A stretch of DNA of 64,000 bases from Shinella sp. XGS7 (GTDB taxonomy: Bacteria > Pseudomonadota > Gammaproteobacteria > Burkholderiales > Burkholderiaceae_C). The stretch covers positions 4,291,001-4,355,000 of the forward strand of contig NZ_CP084758.1 in NCBI RefSeq assembly GCF_020535565.1. The letters are read 5' to 3'. Of this stretch, positions 37,438 through 46,700 are shown piece after piece. The first letter of the stretch is position 1, and each line of letters opens with the position of its first letter. The position numbers were made by a program, and so were the translations under genes. The notes beneath the pieces were generated by a model. That model was not told the DNA's origin. It worked only from the letters and a program-made list of their open reading frames with translations, and made no database searches.

Positions 37438-40400
37438 TCAGGCTTTCTCAATATTGACGGTGAAGCTCTTGAACTCGGGCGTCTGGGTGTTGGCATCGCC
37501 CACGAAGGGGGTCAGCGTATTCACCAGATACCCGGGCTTGGCCACACCGACAAAGCCCCAGTGGTTGGGCAGGCCCACCGTGTGCACCTTCTGGCCATCG
37601 ACCTCGAGCACCGGAATGCGCTTGGTCACCACCGCCACGGCCTTGATGAAGCCGCGCTTGGACGAGACCTTGACCATGCCGCCGTTGGCGATGCCCTTCT
37701 CCTTGGCCAGCTCCTCGCCGATCTCGACGAACTGCTGGGGCTGGATGATGGCGCTGGTGCGCACATTCTTGGTCCAGTAGTGGAAGTGCTCGGTCAGGCG
37801 GTAGCTGGTGGCCACATACGGGTACTCCGCGGGCTTGCCGAAGGCCTCCATATCGCCCTTGAAGACGCGGGCGGCCGGATTGGCGCGCGCCTTGTCGTTC
37901 TTGGGATGCATGGGGTTGTTGGCCAGCGGCGACTCGAAGGGCTCGTAGTGCTCGGGCAGCGGTCCGTCCACCAGGCCGCTGGGCGCGAACAGACGTGCCA
38001 CGCCCTCGGCGGTCATGATGAAGGGGCGCACGGCCTCCTCGTCATTCGGATTCGCGTCCGGCCGGATGTCTGGCACGTCCGAACCGCCCCAGCGCTCGCC
38101 ATTCCAGGCGATCAGGCGGCGCTTGCCGTTCCATGGCTTGCCCGTGGGATCGCAGGAGGCCGCGTTGTAGAGCACGCGGCGGTTCGCCGGCCAGGCCCAG
38201 GCCCAGTTCAGCGTCTGGCCGATGCCCCAGGGGTCGCTGTTGTCGCGGCGCGCCATCTGGTTGCCGCCCTGGGTCCAGCTGCCCGTGTAGATCCAGCAGC
38301 CGCTGGCGGTGGAGCCGTCGTCTCGCAGCAGACCGAAGCCGGCCAGCTGCTCGCCGGCCTTGGCCAGCACCTTGCTCGGGTCCTTGGGGTCCGTCACATC
38401 GGCCAGCGCCCGGCCGTTGAATTCCATCGCCAACTCCTCCGCGGAGGGGCTGTGAGGAATCTTGTAGGGCCAGGTCAGATTGACGATGGGATCCGGGAAG
38501 GCACCGCCCTCCTTCTGGTACATGGTCTTCAGACGCAGGAAGATCTCGGCAATGATCTCCGCATCACCCTTGGCCTCGCCCGGAGGCTCGGCGCCCTTCC
38601 AGTGCCATTGCAACCAGCGGCCGGAGTTGGTGAGCGAGCCATCCTCCTCGGCAAAGCAGGTGCTGGGGAAGCGGAACACCGTGGTCTGGATCTCCTCGCT
38701 CTTCACATCGTTGTGCTCGCCATAGTTCTTCCAGAACTCGGCGGTCTCGGTGTTGAGCGGATCGATGATGACCAGGTACTTCAGCTTGGACAGGCCGTCG
38801 ACGATCTTCTTCTTGTTGGGGAAGGAGCCGACCGGATTGAAGCCCTGGCAGATGTAGCCAGTCATCTTGCCCTGGTTCATCAGCTCGAAGGCCTGGAGCA
38901 CGTCGTAGCCCTTGTCCCACTTCGGCAGATAGTGGAAGGCCCAGTCGTTTTCCTTGGTCGCGGCCTTGCCCCACCAGGACTTCTGCAGACTGACGAAGAA
39001 CTTCGGGTAGTTCTGCCAGAAGCTCATCTGGTTGGGACGCAGGGGCTTGGTAGCGCGGGTCTTGTAGTAGGTCTCGAGATCCTGCTCGGTCTCGCGCGGC
39101 AGCGACATATAACCCGGCAGCGAGGTCGACAGCAGACCCAGGTCCGTCAGGCCCTGGATATTGCTATGGCCGCGCAGCGCGTTCATGCCACCACCTGGCA
39201 GGCCGATATTGCCCAGCAGCAGCTGCATCAGCGCACCCGTGCGGATGATCTGCGAGCCCTGGCTGTGCTGCGTCCAGCCCAGCGCGTACATGATGGTCAT
39301 GACCTTGCCCGGGGCGGAGGTCTCGGCAATGGTCTCGCAGCACTTCAGGAACTTGTCCTTGGGCGTGCCGGTGATCTTGCTGACCATCTCGGGCGTATAG
39401 CGGGCGTAGTGCCGCTTCATGATCTGCAGCACGCAGCGCTCATGCGTCAGGGTCGGGTCGACCTTGGCGAAGCCCTTCTCATCGAGCTCATAGGCCCAGC
39501 TGGCGTTGTCATAGCGCCGCTTGGCCTCGTCATAGCCCGAGAACAGGCCGTCCTCGAACTTGTAGCCCTCGTTGATGATGAAGCTGGCGTTGGTGTAGTG
39601 CTTGACGTACTCGTGCTGGATCTTGTTGTTGGACAACAAGTAATTGATCACGCCGCCCAGGAAGGCGATGTCAGACCCCGCCCGGATGGGGGCGTAGTAG
39701 TCGCTCATCGCGGCCGAGCGCGTGAAGCGCGGGTCCACGACCAGCAGCTTGGCCTTGTTGTGATGCTTGGCCTCGATCACCCACTTGAAACCGCAGGGAT
39801 GGGCCTCGGCGGCATTGCCGCCCATGATCAGCACCAGATCGGCGTTCTTGATGTCAACCCAATGGTTGGTCATCGCGCCGCGTCCGAACGTCGGGGCCAG
39901 ACTGGCCACCGTCGGTCCGTGTCAAACGCGGGCTTGGTTGTCGAAGACCAGCATCCCCAGGGACCGCATCGCCTTGTGGGTGATGTAGCCCGATTCATTG
40001 GAGGATGCCGAGGCACAGAGCATGCCCGTCGAAAGCCAGCGGTTGACGGTCTTGCCGTCTGCGTTCTGGGCGATGAAGTTGGCGTCGCGGTCAGCCTTCA
40101 TCAGCTTGGCCAGGCGATCCATCGCCTCGCCCCAGCTGACGCGCTTCCACTCCTTGGCGCCGGGCTCGCGGATCTCGGGCCACTTCAGGCGGTTGGGGCT
40201 GTGGACGAAGTCCAGCAGGCCCGCGCCCTTGGGGCACAGCGTGCCGCGGTTCACCGGGTGATCCGGATCGCCCTCGATATGGATGATTTCGCTGGTGACG
40301 TTCTTGGCCTTGTCGCCCAGCGAGTACATGATCAGGCCACAACCCACCGAGCAATACGGGCAGGTGTTGCGGGTCTCGGTCGCCCGGGCGAGCTTGAAGT

Positions 40401-40509
40401 TGCGCGCTTCTGCCAGTGCGGCCGTGGGCGAGAAGCCCAGTGCCACCAAGCTGGAGCCGACCAGGCCCGCGCCGCTCACCCGGAAGAACTGCCTCCGGTT
40501 CATGTCCAT
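37438..40509 (-). CDS. fdnG: Selenocysteine-containing formate dehydrogenase, catalytic subunit
   Basis: The catalytic subunit of a respiratory formate dehydrogenase (FdnG/FdoG type), oxidising formate to CO2 on the periplasmic side with a Mo-bis-MGD cofactor. The 1023-residue reading includes an in-frame TGA at 39924-39922, codon 196, read as selenocysteine; this is the same residue number as Sec196 of E. coli FdnG. The context is [22 protein letters not shown]. The N-terminus has a Tat signal ([15 protein letters not shown]) and a [4Fe-4S] motif [10 protein letters not shown] then LCPKGAG near 45-90. ATG 40509 has AGGAGG nine bases upstream; ATG 40503 is an alternative. Without Sec decoding the gene looks split into two frames. 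Confidence 0.97.
39893..39924 (-). promoter_or_regulatory. Bacterial SECIS element with Sec UGA in fdnG
   Basis: Numbered from the U of UGA as 1, bases 15-32 fold as GG, bulged U17, GGCC, loop AGUCU, GGCC, CC. Bulged U17 and loop G23-U24 are the nucleotides known to contact SelB in E. coli fdhF/fdnG. The UGACACGG start is also shared with E. coli. Confidence 0.93.
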
Positions 40510-40591
40510 TTGTTTGTGCCTCCTGGGGGAGTCCCCAACAGTTCTGCTGTTCTGGCCGTCACGCGACACTCCCCTAGATTGCCGCACAAAG

Positions 40592-40657
40592 TGTCAGGCT
40601 TGTCCATGGCTGACCCGCCCCCAGACAACTTGACAGCCCCTCGCGACAAATTGTCGC
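40592..40657. promoter_or_regulatory. Palindromic sites in the fdnG/response-regulator divergent region
   Basis: The 248-bp gap between fdnG and the divergent response regulator holds related GACAA-type dyads. GCGACAA-A-TTGTCGC is a perfect 15-bp palindrome at 40643-40657. GACAACTTGAC at 40623-40633 is a partial copy about 21-22 bp away, or two helical turns. A weaker copy (GTCAGGCTTGTC) starts near 40592. The sites face both genes. Binding by the adjacent response regulator is inferred. I see no clear sigma-54 -24/-12 element. Confidence 0.55.
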
Positions 40658-40757
40658 AGGTCAATGCCAACACTTGAGCATCCAGCGCACCCCACGGGGG
40701 TCGGATCTTGCCTTTTGCTGCATCGCAGCAGGCGCAGCGCGCTACAGTGTCGCGGCG

Positions 40758-42128
40758 ATGAACAACAAGCCGCCGCCAAATCAGCCGCCCAATCCCCCGC
40801 CAAGTCCCCCACCCATCGCCTGGCCGGCCAGCGCCGTGCTGGTGGTCGATGACGAGGAAGGCATGCGCAACTTCCTGGCCAAGACCCTGGCACCGCGCTG
40901 CGGCCAGGTCCTGACCGCCGACAGCGCCGAAGCCGGCGAGGCCCTGCTGCGCCAGCAGCGCTTCGATCTGATCGTGCTGGACATCAGCCTGCCGGGCAAG
41001 GCCGGCCTGGCCTGGCTGCGCGAGCTGCGCGAGGCCGGCAATGGCTGCGAGGTGATCCTCATCACCGCTTTCGCCGATCTGGAAACCGCCATCGAGGCCC
41101 TGCGCATCGGCGCCTCGGACTTCATCCTCAAGCCCTTTCGCACCACACAGCTGCTCAACGCCGTCAAGCACTGCCTGGAACGCGCCCGCCTGGCGCGCGA
41201 GAACTTCGTACTCAAGCGCACCCTGCAGACCGAGCGCGGCACGCCGCAGCCCGGCCCGGCCAGCCTGCGCGGCCAGTCGCCCCAGATGCAGCTGCTGCGG
41301 GAGAGCCTGGGCCGGGCCGCGCTCGTGGACAGCACGGTGCTGCTCAGCGGCGAGTCCGGCACCGGCAAGGAACTGGCGGCCCTGGCCCTGCATCACGGCA
41401 GCGCGCGCGGCCGTGCGCCCTTCGTGCCGGTGAACTGCGCCCTGATGTCGCCCGAGGGCGTGGAGGCCGAGCTCTTCGGCCATGGCAACCGCGACGGCCT
41501 GCTCTACTACGCCCAGGGCGGCACCCTCTTCCTGGACGAGGTGGCCGAGCTGCCCCTGGCCGCCCAGGGCAAGCTGCTGCGGGTGCTGGAAGACCGCCAG
41601 ATCCGCCCCGTGGGCAGCGAGCAGCAGATCGCTGCCGATCTGCGCATCATCGCGGCCAGCAATCGCAATCTCGCCGCCGAGGTGGCGGCCGGCCGCCTGC
41701 GCAAGGAGCTCTACTACCGTCTGCAGGTGGTGGAACTGCGCCTGCCGCCCCTTCGCGAGCATAAGGAGGACATCCCGCTGCTGGTCGAGCATTTCGTGGC
41801 CGAGCTGGCGCCGCGGCTCTCGGTGGAGCCCATCGCGCCCAGCCCCGAGCAGCTGGCCTATCTGCAGCAGTACGACTGGCCGGGCAATGTGCGCGAGCTG
41901 CGCAATCTGATTGAGCGCTCCCTGATCCTGGGCTCGCTCAATCTCTCGGCCCTCTACCCGGCCATGGAGGCCGCGCCCGCCACCACCGATCTGCAAACCC
42001 TGGAGCGCCAGCACATCCTGGCGGTGCTGGGCTCGGTGCAGGGGGACAAGGCCCAGGCCGCGCGACTGCTGGGCATCTCCAAGCGCACGCTGGAGCGGCG
42101 CTTCGCCGAGTGGGCCAGCCAGGCATGA
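40758..42128 (+). CDS. NtrC-family response regulator without GAFTGA motif
   Basis: A 456-residue response regulator: receiver domain (residues about 25-140, acidic pocket Asp31/Asp32, phosphoacceptor Asp75, Lys125), AAA+ domain (Walker A GESGTGKE at 198-205, Walker B GGTLFLDE near 254-261), and a C-terminal Fis-type helix-turn-helix (DKAQAARLLGISKRTLERR). The stretch that should hold the sigma-54-contacting GAFTGA loop is shortened to FGHGNRDGLLYYAQGGT (about 240-255), so sigma-54 activation is unlikely and it may act at sigma-70 promoters, like HupR. ATG 40758 gives a proline/asparagine-rich N-terminus. It is divergent from fdnG and overlaps the kinase gene by four bases. Confidence 0.92.
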   Translation: MNNKPPPNQPPNPPPSPPPIAWPASAVLVVDDEEGMRNFLAKTLAPRCGQVLTADSAEAGEALLRQQRFDLIVLDISLPGKAGLAWLRELREAGNGCEVILITAFADLETAIEALRIGASDFILKPFRTTQLLNAVKHCLERARLARENFVLKRTLQTERGTPQPGPASLRGQSPQMQLLRESLGRAALVDSTVLLSGESGTGKELAALALHHGSARGRAPFVPVNCALMSPEGVEAELFGHGNRDGLLYYAQGGTLFLDEVAELPLAAQGKLLRVLEDRQIRPVGSEQQIAADLRIIAASNRNLAAEVAAGRLRKELYYRLQVVELRLPPLREHKEDIPLLVEHFVAELAPRLSVEPIAPSPEQLAYLQQYDWPGNVRELRNLIERSLILGSLNLSALYPAMEAAPATTDLQTLERQHILAVLGSVQGDKAQAARLLGISKRTLERRFAEWASQA

Positions 42129-44110
42129 AGCGCCCCCTGAGCCTGCGTGCCAAGCTGCTGCTGCTGGCCCTGCTGCCGCTGTGGGCCGTGCTGCCCCTGC
42201 TGGGCCTGATCCTGGTGTACTGGGGCGATGCCGCCTTCGACCGCCTGCTCATCACCAAGGTGCGCGCCGACCTGGCCGTGGCCAAGGGCTATTTCGAGCG
42301 GGTGCAGGGCGAGATTGGCGGCGGCACCCGGGCCGCGGCCGGCGCCCATCGCCTGGTGCATCTGCTGCAGAGGCAGCAGCTGCAGGACCTGCCCGCCTTC
42401 CTGGCCGACGCCCGGCGCGAGCACCAGCTGGAGTTCATCAATCTGCTGGGCCCGGACGGCGAGCTGCGTGCCAATGAGTTCGGCCTGGTGCCCGAGGGCG
42501 GCCCCATGCCCCTGTTGGTGGCCGACGCCAGCGGCGCCCTGGCCTCGGTGGCCGTGATCTCGGCCGAGGCCCTGCTGCGCATCGCACCCGCCCTGCGCGA
42601 CCGCCTGGGCATTCCCCTGGTGGCCACGCAGAACGCCGCGCCCAGCGGTCGCGAGCGGGAGGAGCGCGCCATGGTGCTGATCGCGCGCGCGCCCATCCAT
42701 GACGCCGAGGGCCGGCTGCTGGGTCATCTGCAGGGCGGCGTGCTGCTCAACCGCAACCTGCCCTTCATCGACCACCTCAACGAGATCGTCTACCCCGAGG
42801 GCGCCCTGCCCGCCGGCAGCCAGGGCACGGCCACGCTCTTCCTGGAGGACGTGCGCATCTCCACCAATGTGCGCCTGTTCGAGAGCTCGCGCGGCGAGCG
42901 CGCCATCGGCACCCGGGTCTCGCAGCAGGTGCGCGAGGAGGTGCTGGGCAGCGGCGGCACCTGGCTGGCGCGCGCCTTTGTGGTGAACGACTGGTATGTC
43001 TCCGCCTACCTGCCCCTGGCCAACAAGAACGGCGAACGCGTGGGCATGCTCTATGTGGGCTTTCTGGAGCGCCCCTTCCAGTGGGCCAAGTACAGCGTGC
43101 TGGCCGGCGTGGCCTTTGTCTTCCTGGCCGTGATGCTGCTGGCCGCCTGGGTCTCCATGCGCTGGGCGGGCAGCATCTTCCGGCCCGTGGAGCGCATGGC
43201 CCGCACCATGGCGCGGGTGGAGGCGGGCGAGAGCGAGGCCCGCGTGGGCCCCCTGCCCGCGCGCGACGAGCTGGGCAGCCTGGCCGGCCATCTGGACCAC
43301 CTGCTGGACACGGTGGATGACAAGACCCGAGCCCTGCAGCGCTGGGGCGAGGAGCTGGACCGCAAGGTGGCCGAGCGCACCGCCGACCTGGAAGCCGCCC
43401 AGACCCAGCTGCTGCAGAGCGAGAAGATGGCCACCGTGGGCCAGCTGACCGCCAGCATCGCGCATGAAATCAACAACCCCATCGCCGTGATCCAGGGCAA
43501 TCTGGACCTGATGCGCGAGCTGCTGGGCCCGGCCGCGGAGCCGGCGCGCGCCGAGATCCGCCTGATCGACCAGCAGATCGAGCGCATGCGCCTCATCGTG
43601 ACCCAGCTGCTGCAGTACGCCCGCCCCACCGAGTACGCCGGCTATGTGGAACCGGTGGATCCCGGCGAGGCGCTGAGCAACAGCCTCTTGCTGGTCGAGC
43701 ATCAGCTGGCGCGTGCGCGCATCGCGGTGCAGCGCCAGTTCCAGGCCACGCGCCGCGTGGGCATCAACCGCCAGGAGCTGCAGCAGGTGCTGATCAATCT
43801 GCTGGTCAACGCCGCCCAGGCCATGCCCGAGGGCGGGCGCCTGAGCCTGAGCACCGAGAACTGGGACGGCCCGACGGGCGCCGGCGTGCGCATCGCCGTG
43901 GCCGACACCGGGCCGGGTCTGAACCCCGAGCTGCTGGCCCGGCTCTTTCAGCCCTTTGTCACCAGCAAGGCCGAGGGCACGGGCCTGGGCCTGTGGATCA
44001 GCCGCAGCATCGTGCAGCGCTACGGCGGCGAGCTGCGCGCCGACAGCACGGCCGAAGGCGCCTGCTTCAGCCTGCTGCTGCTCTGCGAGCCGGCCCAGCA
44101 GCCCTCCTGA
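42125..44110 (+). CDS. Membrane sensor histidine kinase
   Basis: A 661-residue sensor. Transmembrane helices at about residues 12-34 and 325-350 flank a large periplasmic domain of double-Cache style (residues 40-320). A HAMP domain follows (FRPVERMARTMARVEAGE), then a coiled linker (ELDRKVAERTADLEAAQTQLLQSEKM). The kinase core has the H-box SIAHEINNPIA with His447, the N-box QVLINLLVNAAQAMPEG, and G boxes ADTGPGL and GTGLGLWIS. It is translationally coupled to the response regulator and lies beside the formate dehydrogenase operon, so it probably senses a ligand linked to formate or respiration; the ligand is unknown. Confidence 0.93.
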   Translation: MKRPLSLRAKLLLLALLPLWAVLPLLGLILVYWGDAAFDRLLITKVRADLAVAKGYFERVQGEIGGGTRAAAGAHRLVHLLQRQQLQDLPAFLADARREHQLEFINLLGPDGELRANEFGLVPEGGPMPLLVADASGALASVAVISAEALLRIAPALRDRLGIPLVATQNAAPSGREREERAMVLIARAPIHDAEGRLLGHLQGGVLLNRNLPFIDHLNEIVYPEGALPAGSQGTATLFLEDVRISTNVRLFESSRGERAIGTRVSQQVREEVLGSGGTWLARAFVVNDWYVSAYLPLANKNGERVGMLYVGFLERPFQWAKYSVLAGVAFVFLAVMLLAAWVSMRWAGSIFRPVERMARTMARVEAGESEARVGPLPARDELGSLAGHLDHLLDTVDDKTRALQRWGEELDRKVAERTADLEAAQTQLLQSEKMATVGQLTASIAHEINNPIAVIQGNLDLMRELLGPAAEPARAEIRLIDQQIERMRLIVTQLLQYARPTEYAGYVEPVDPGEALSNSLLLVEHQLARARIAVQRQFQATRRVGINRQELQQVLINLLVNAAQAMPEGGRLSLSTENWDGPTGAGVRIAVADTGPGLNPELLARLFQPFVTSKAEGTGLGLWISRSIVQRYGGELRADSTAEGACFSLLLLCEPAQQPS

Positions 44111-44206
44111 AACGCGGGCCTCCCGCGCCAGCCCCGGGCCGCGCCGGCACAATGCCGGCCGGCGCCTTGTTCTCGCCTTCTCCCTGATCGCCCTCGACCG
44201 TCCGCC

Positions 44207-45472
44207 ATGAGTCAGCCTCCCGCCACGCCCGCCCTGCCCTCCTCGCCCGCCCGCGCACCGGCGCTGCGCCGCTCCCTGGCCGAGGCCCAGGCCTGGGTGG
44301 AGGCTCAGACCGCCACGCCCCTGCCCCCGGAGCCCGTGGCGGTGGAAGACAGCGCCGGCCGCGTGCTGGCCCAGGCCCTGACTGCGCCCCTGGATGTGCC
44401 TGCCTTCCAGCGCGCCGCCATGGACGGCTACGCCCTGCGCAGCGCCGAGGTGGCCGCGGCCAGCGCGCAGACGCCGCTGCGCCTGCCGGTGCTGCCCGGC
44501 CTGGCCCTGCCGGCCCGCCCCTACGAAGGCGCCCTGCCCCCGGGCGCGGCCCTGCGCATCATGACCGGCGCGCCCCTGCCCGAGGGGCTGGACAGCGTGG
44601 TGCCCATCGAGGATGTGCAGCCCTGCGCGGACGCGCCCGATCACATCCTGCTGCTGCAGCCCGCCCCGGCCTGGAAGCATGTGGGCCGCGTGGGCGAGGA
44701 CATCGCCCGTGGCGCCGCCGTGCTGCCCGCGGGCCGGCGCCTGCGCCCGCAGGACGGCGGCGTGGCCGCCTCCCTGGGGCTGGCCCAGCTGAGCGTGCAC
44801 CGCCGCCCGCGCGTGCGCCTGCTGGTCACGGGCAATGAGATCGTGGCGCCGGGGGCAGACAAGGGCCCCTGGGAGATCTTTGATGCCAACTCCGTCACCC
44901 TGCGCGGCCTGATCGCGCGTGACGGCGCCCTGCTGGAAAGCCATCAGCGCCTGGGCGACGACCCGGCCGTGATTGCCTCCGCCCTGACTGCCCCCGGGGC
45001 CGATGTGGTGCTGATCTCCGGCGGATCCAGTGTGGGCAGCGAGGACCATGCCCCGCGCCTGCTGGCCGAGCTGGGCGAGCTGGCCATCCACGGTGTGGCC
45101 ATGCGCCCGGCCGCCCCGGCCGGCATGGGCCGCATTGGCACCACCCTGGTCTTCCTGCTGCCCGGCAATCCGGTGGCCTGCCTGTGCGCCTATGACTTCC
45201 TGGCCGGCCGCGCCCTGCGCCGCCTCGGCGGCCTGGGCAGCGACTGGCCCTACCGCGCGCGCCCCGCCCGCCTGGGCCGCGCCGTCAGCTCCGCCCCCGG
45301 ACGGGTGGACTATCTGCGCGTGTGCCTGGACGGCGACACGGCCGAGCCCCTGGCGCTCTCGGGCGCCTCGGCCCTGTCCTCCACCACCCGGGCCGACGGC
45401 TTTGTCCTGATCCCGGCCGAAAGCCCCGGCCTGGACGCGGGCAGCGCGGTGCAAGTGCTGCTCTACGACTGA
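44207..45472 (+). CDS. moeA: Molybdopterin molybdenumtransferase
   Basis: MoeA inserts molybdate into adenylylated molybdopterin to form Mo cofactor. The 421-residue protein shows domain blocks in order: VPAFQRAAMDGYALRS near residues 63-80 (conserved Asp), APLPEGLDSVVPIEDV near 120, VGEDIARGAAVLPAGRRL near 158, RVRLLVTGNEIVAPG near 203, and the MPT-binding ISGGSSVGSEDH near 268, then LPGNPVACLCAYDFLAG near 317. It is downstream of the two-component system on the same strand. Together with mobA, moaE and modABC it supplies the formate dehydrogenase cofactor. Confidence 0.96.
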   Translation: MSQPPATPALPSSPARAPALRRSLAEAQAWVEAQTATPLPPEPVAVEDSAGRVLAQALTAPLDVPAFQRAAMDGYALRSAEVAAASAQTPLRLPVLPGLALPARPYEGALPPGAALRIMTGAPLPEGLDSVVPIEDVQPCADAPDHILLLQPAPAWKHVGRVGEDIARGAAVLPAGRRLRPQDGGVAASLGLAQLSVHRRPRVRLLVTGNEIVAPGADKGPWEIFDANSVTLRGLIARDGALLESHQRLGDDPAVIASALTAPGADVVLISGGSSVGSEDHAPRLLAELGELAIHGVAMRPAAPAGMGRIGTTLVFLLPGNPVACLCAYDFLAGRALRRLGGLGSDWPYRARPARLGRAVSSAPGRVDYLRVCLDGDTAEPLALSGASALSSTTRADGFVLIPAESPGLDAGSAVQVLLYD

Positions 45473-45484
45473 GGCCCGGCCATG

Positions 45485-45510
45485 AAAAAGGGCCGTCCCC
45501 GGGACGGCCC
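45485..45510 (-). terminator. Rho-independent terminator downstream of mrp
   Basis: GGGCCGTCCC-C-GGGACGGCCC is a perfect 10-bp stem. Read on the minus strand it is followed by TTTTT, so it ends mrp transcription. It also lies just after the moeA stop, though without a T-run in that direction. Confidence 0.85.
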
Positions 45511-45535
45511 TGCGCTCACCGCGGCGGCGCGCCGC

Positions 45536-46633
45536 TCAGGTGTTCTTGGAGATGGAGATGGTCGGGAATTTGCTCGTGTAGTCCTTGGCCTGCTTGGCGA
45601 TCTTGACCGCCACCTTGCGCGCCAGGGCCTTGTAGAGGCCGGCGATCTCGCTGTCGGGCGCGGCCACCACGGTGGGCGCGCCGGCATCGGCCTGCTCGCG
45701 GATGCTCAGGGCCAGGGGCAGACCGCCCAGATAGTCCAGGCCGTACTGCTCGGCCATGCGCTTGCCGCCGTCGGCGCCGAAGATGTGCTCGGCATGGCCG
45801 CAGTTCGTGCAGATGTGAACCGCCATGTTCTCGACGATGCCGAGCACCGGCACCTCGACCTTGCTGAACATGTTGAGGCCCTTGCGCGCATCGATGAGCG
45901 CGAGGTCCTGCGGGGTCGAGACGATGACGGCGCCGGCGAGCGGCACCTGCTGGGCCATGGTGAGCTGGGCGTCGCCCGTGCCCGGCGGCATGTCGACGAC
46001 GAGCACGTCGAGATCGCCCCAGGCGACCTCGCGCAGCATCTGCATCAGCGCCGACTGGATCATCGGGCCGCGCCAGATCATCGCCACCTCCTCGTCGACG
46101 AGGAAGCCCATGGACATGACCTGCACGCCATGGGCCAGCTTGGGCTCCATCAGCTGGCCGTCCAGGCTTTCGGGGGCGCCGCTCACGCCCATCATGGCCG
46201 GCACGCTGGGGCCGTAGATATCGGCATCCAGCAGGCCCACGCGCGCGCCTTCGGCGGCCAGGGCCAGGGCCAGATTGGCGGCCGTGGTGCTCTTGCCCAC
46301 GCCGCCCTTGCCCGAGGCCACAGCGATGATGTTCTTCACGCCCGGCAGCAGCTGAACGCCGCGCTGCACCGCATGCGCCACGATCTTGCTGCTCAGGCTC
46401 ACGCTGACATTGCCCACGCCCGGCACCGAACGGGCCGCGCCCACCAGGGCGGCGCGCAGGCTGTCGAGCTGGCTGGCGGCCGGGTAGCCCAGTTCCACCT
46501 CGAAGGACACATCGCCGCCAGCGGCGACGCGCAGATGGCGCAGCTGCTTGGTGCTGACGTAGTCCTGGCCGGTGTGGGGATCGATGACGCCCTGCAGGGC
46601 CTGCAGCAGCGCGGTTTCCGAGACTTGAGACAT
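45536..46633 (-). CDS. apbC: Mrp/ApbC-type iron-sulfur carrier ATPase (mosaic)
   Basis: A 365-residue P-loop ATPase that carries [4Fe-4S] clusters to apo-proteins. An N-terminal DUF59 domain (residues 5-85) is followed by the deviant Walker A ASGKGGVGKST near 106-116, DADIYGPSVPAMMG, the MSMGFLVDEEVAMIWRGPM segment, VVDMPPGTGD, and the cluster-binding C275-xx-C278 (HICTNCGH). Between about residues 165 and 260 the gene changes to CTC/GTC/GAG codons, and the protein reads GTGDAQLTMAQQVPLAGAV, a pattern I associate with alphaproteobacteria. The rest reads like a betaproteobacterial Mrp, for example AEHIFGADGGKRMAEQYG. See findings. Confidence 0.95.
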   Translation of the reverse strand: MSQVSETALLQALQGVIDPHTGQDYVSTKQLRHLRVAAGGDVSFEVELGYPAASQLDSLRAALVGAARSVPGVGNVSVSLSSKIVAHAVQRGVQLLPGVKNIIAVASGKGGVGKSTTAANLALALAAEGARVGLLDADIYGPSVPAMMGVSGAPESLDGQLMEPKLAHGVQVMSMGFLVDEEVAMIWRGPMIQSALMQMLREVAWGDLDVLVVDMPPGTGDAQLTMAQQVPLAGAVIVSTPQDLALIDARKGLNMFSKVEVPVLGIVENMAVHICTNCGHAEHIFGADGGKRMAEQYGLDYLGGLPLALSIREQADAGAPTVVAAPDSEIAGLYKALARKVAVKIAKQAKDYTSKFPTISISKNT

Positions 46634-46700
46634 GGGATGCGGGAATTCGAGGGAAGGCGCGGGAGTCTAGCCCAGGCGGGCCCGCCCTGCCCATCTGGGG

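Noticed and set aside
39909-39936. Apparent stop codon splitting the formate dehydrogenase gene, as in a pseudogene
   Set aside because: The TGA has the exact Sec context and a SECIS hairpin, and the Sec machinery is nearby; both halves are intact.
37420-40677. Very long open frame on the + strand opposite fdnG
   Set aside because: Antisense shadow of the formate dehydrogenase gene; no domain and no ribosome site.
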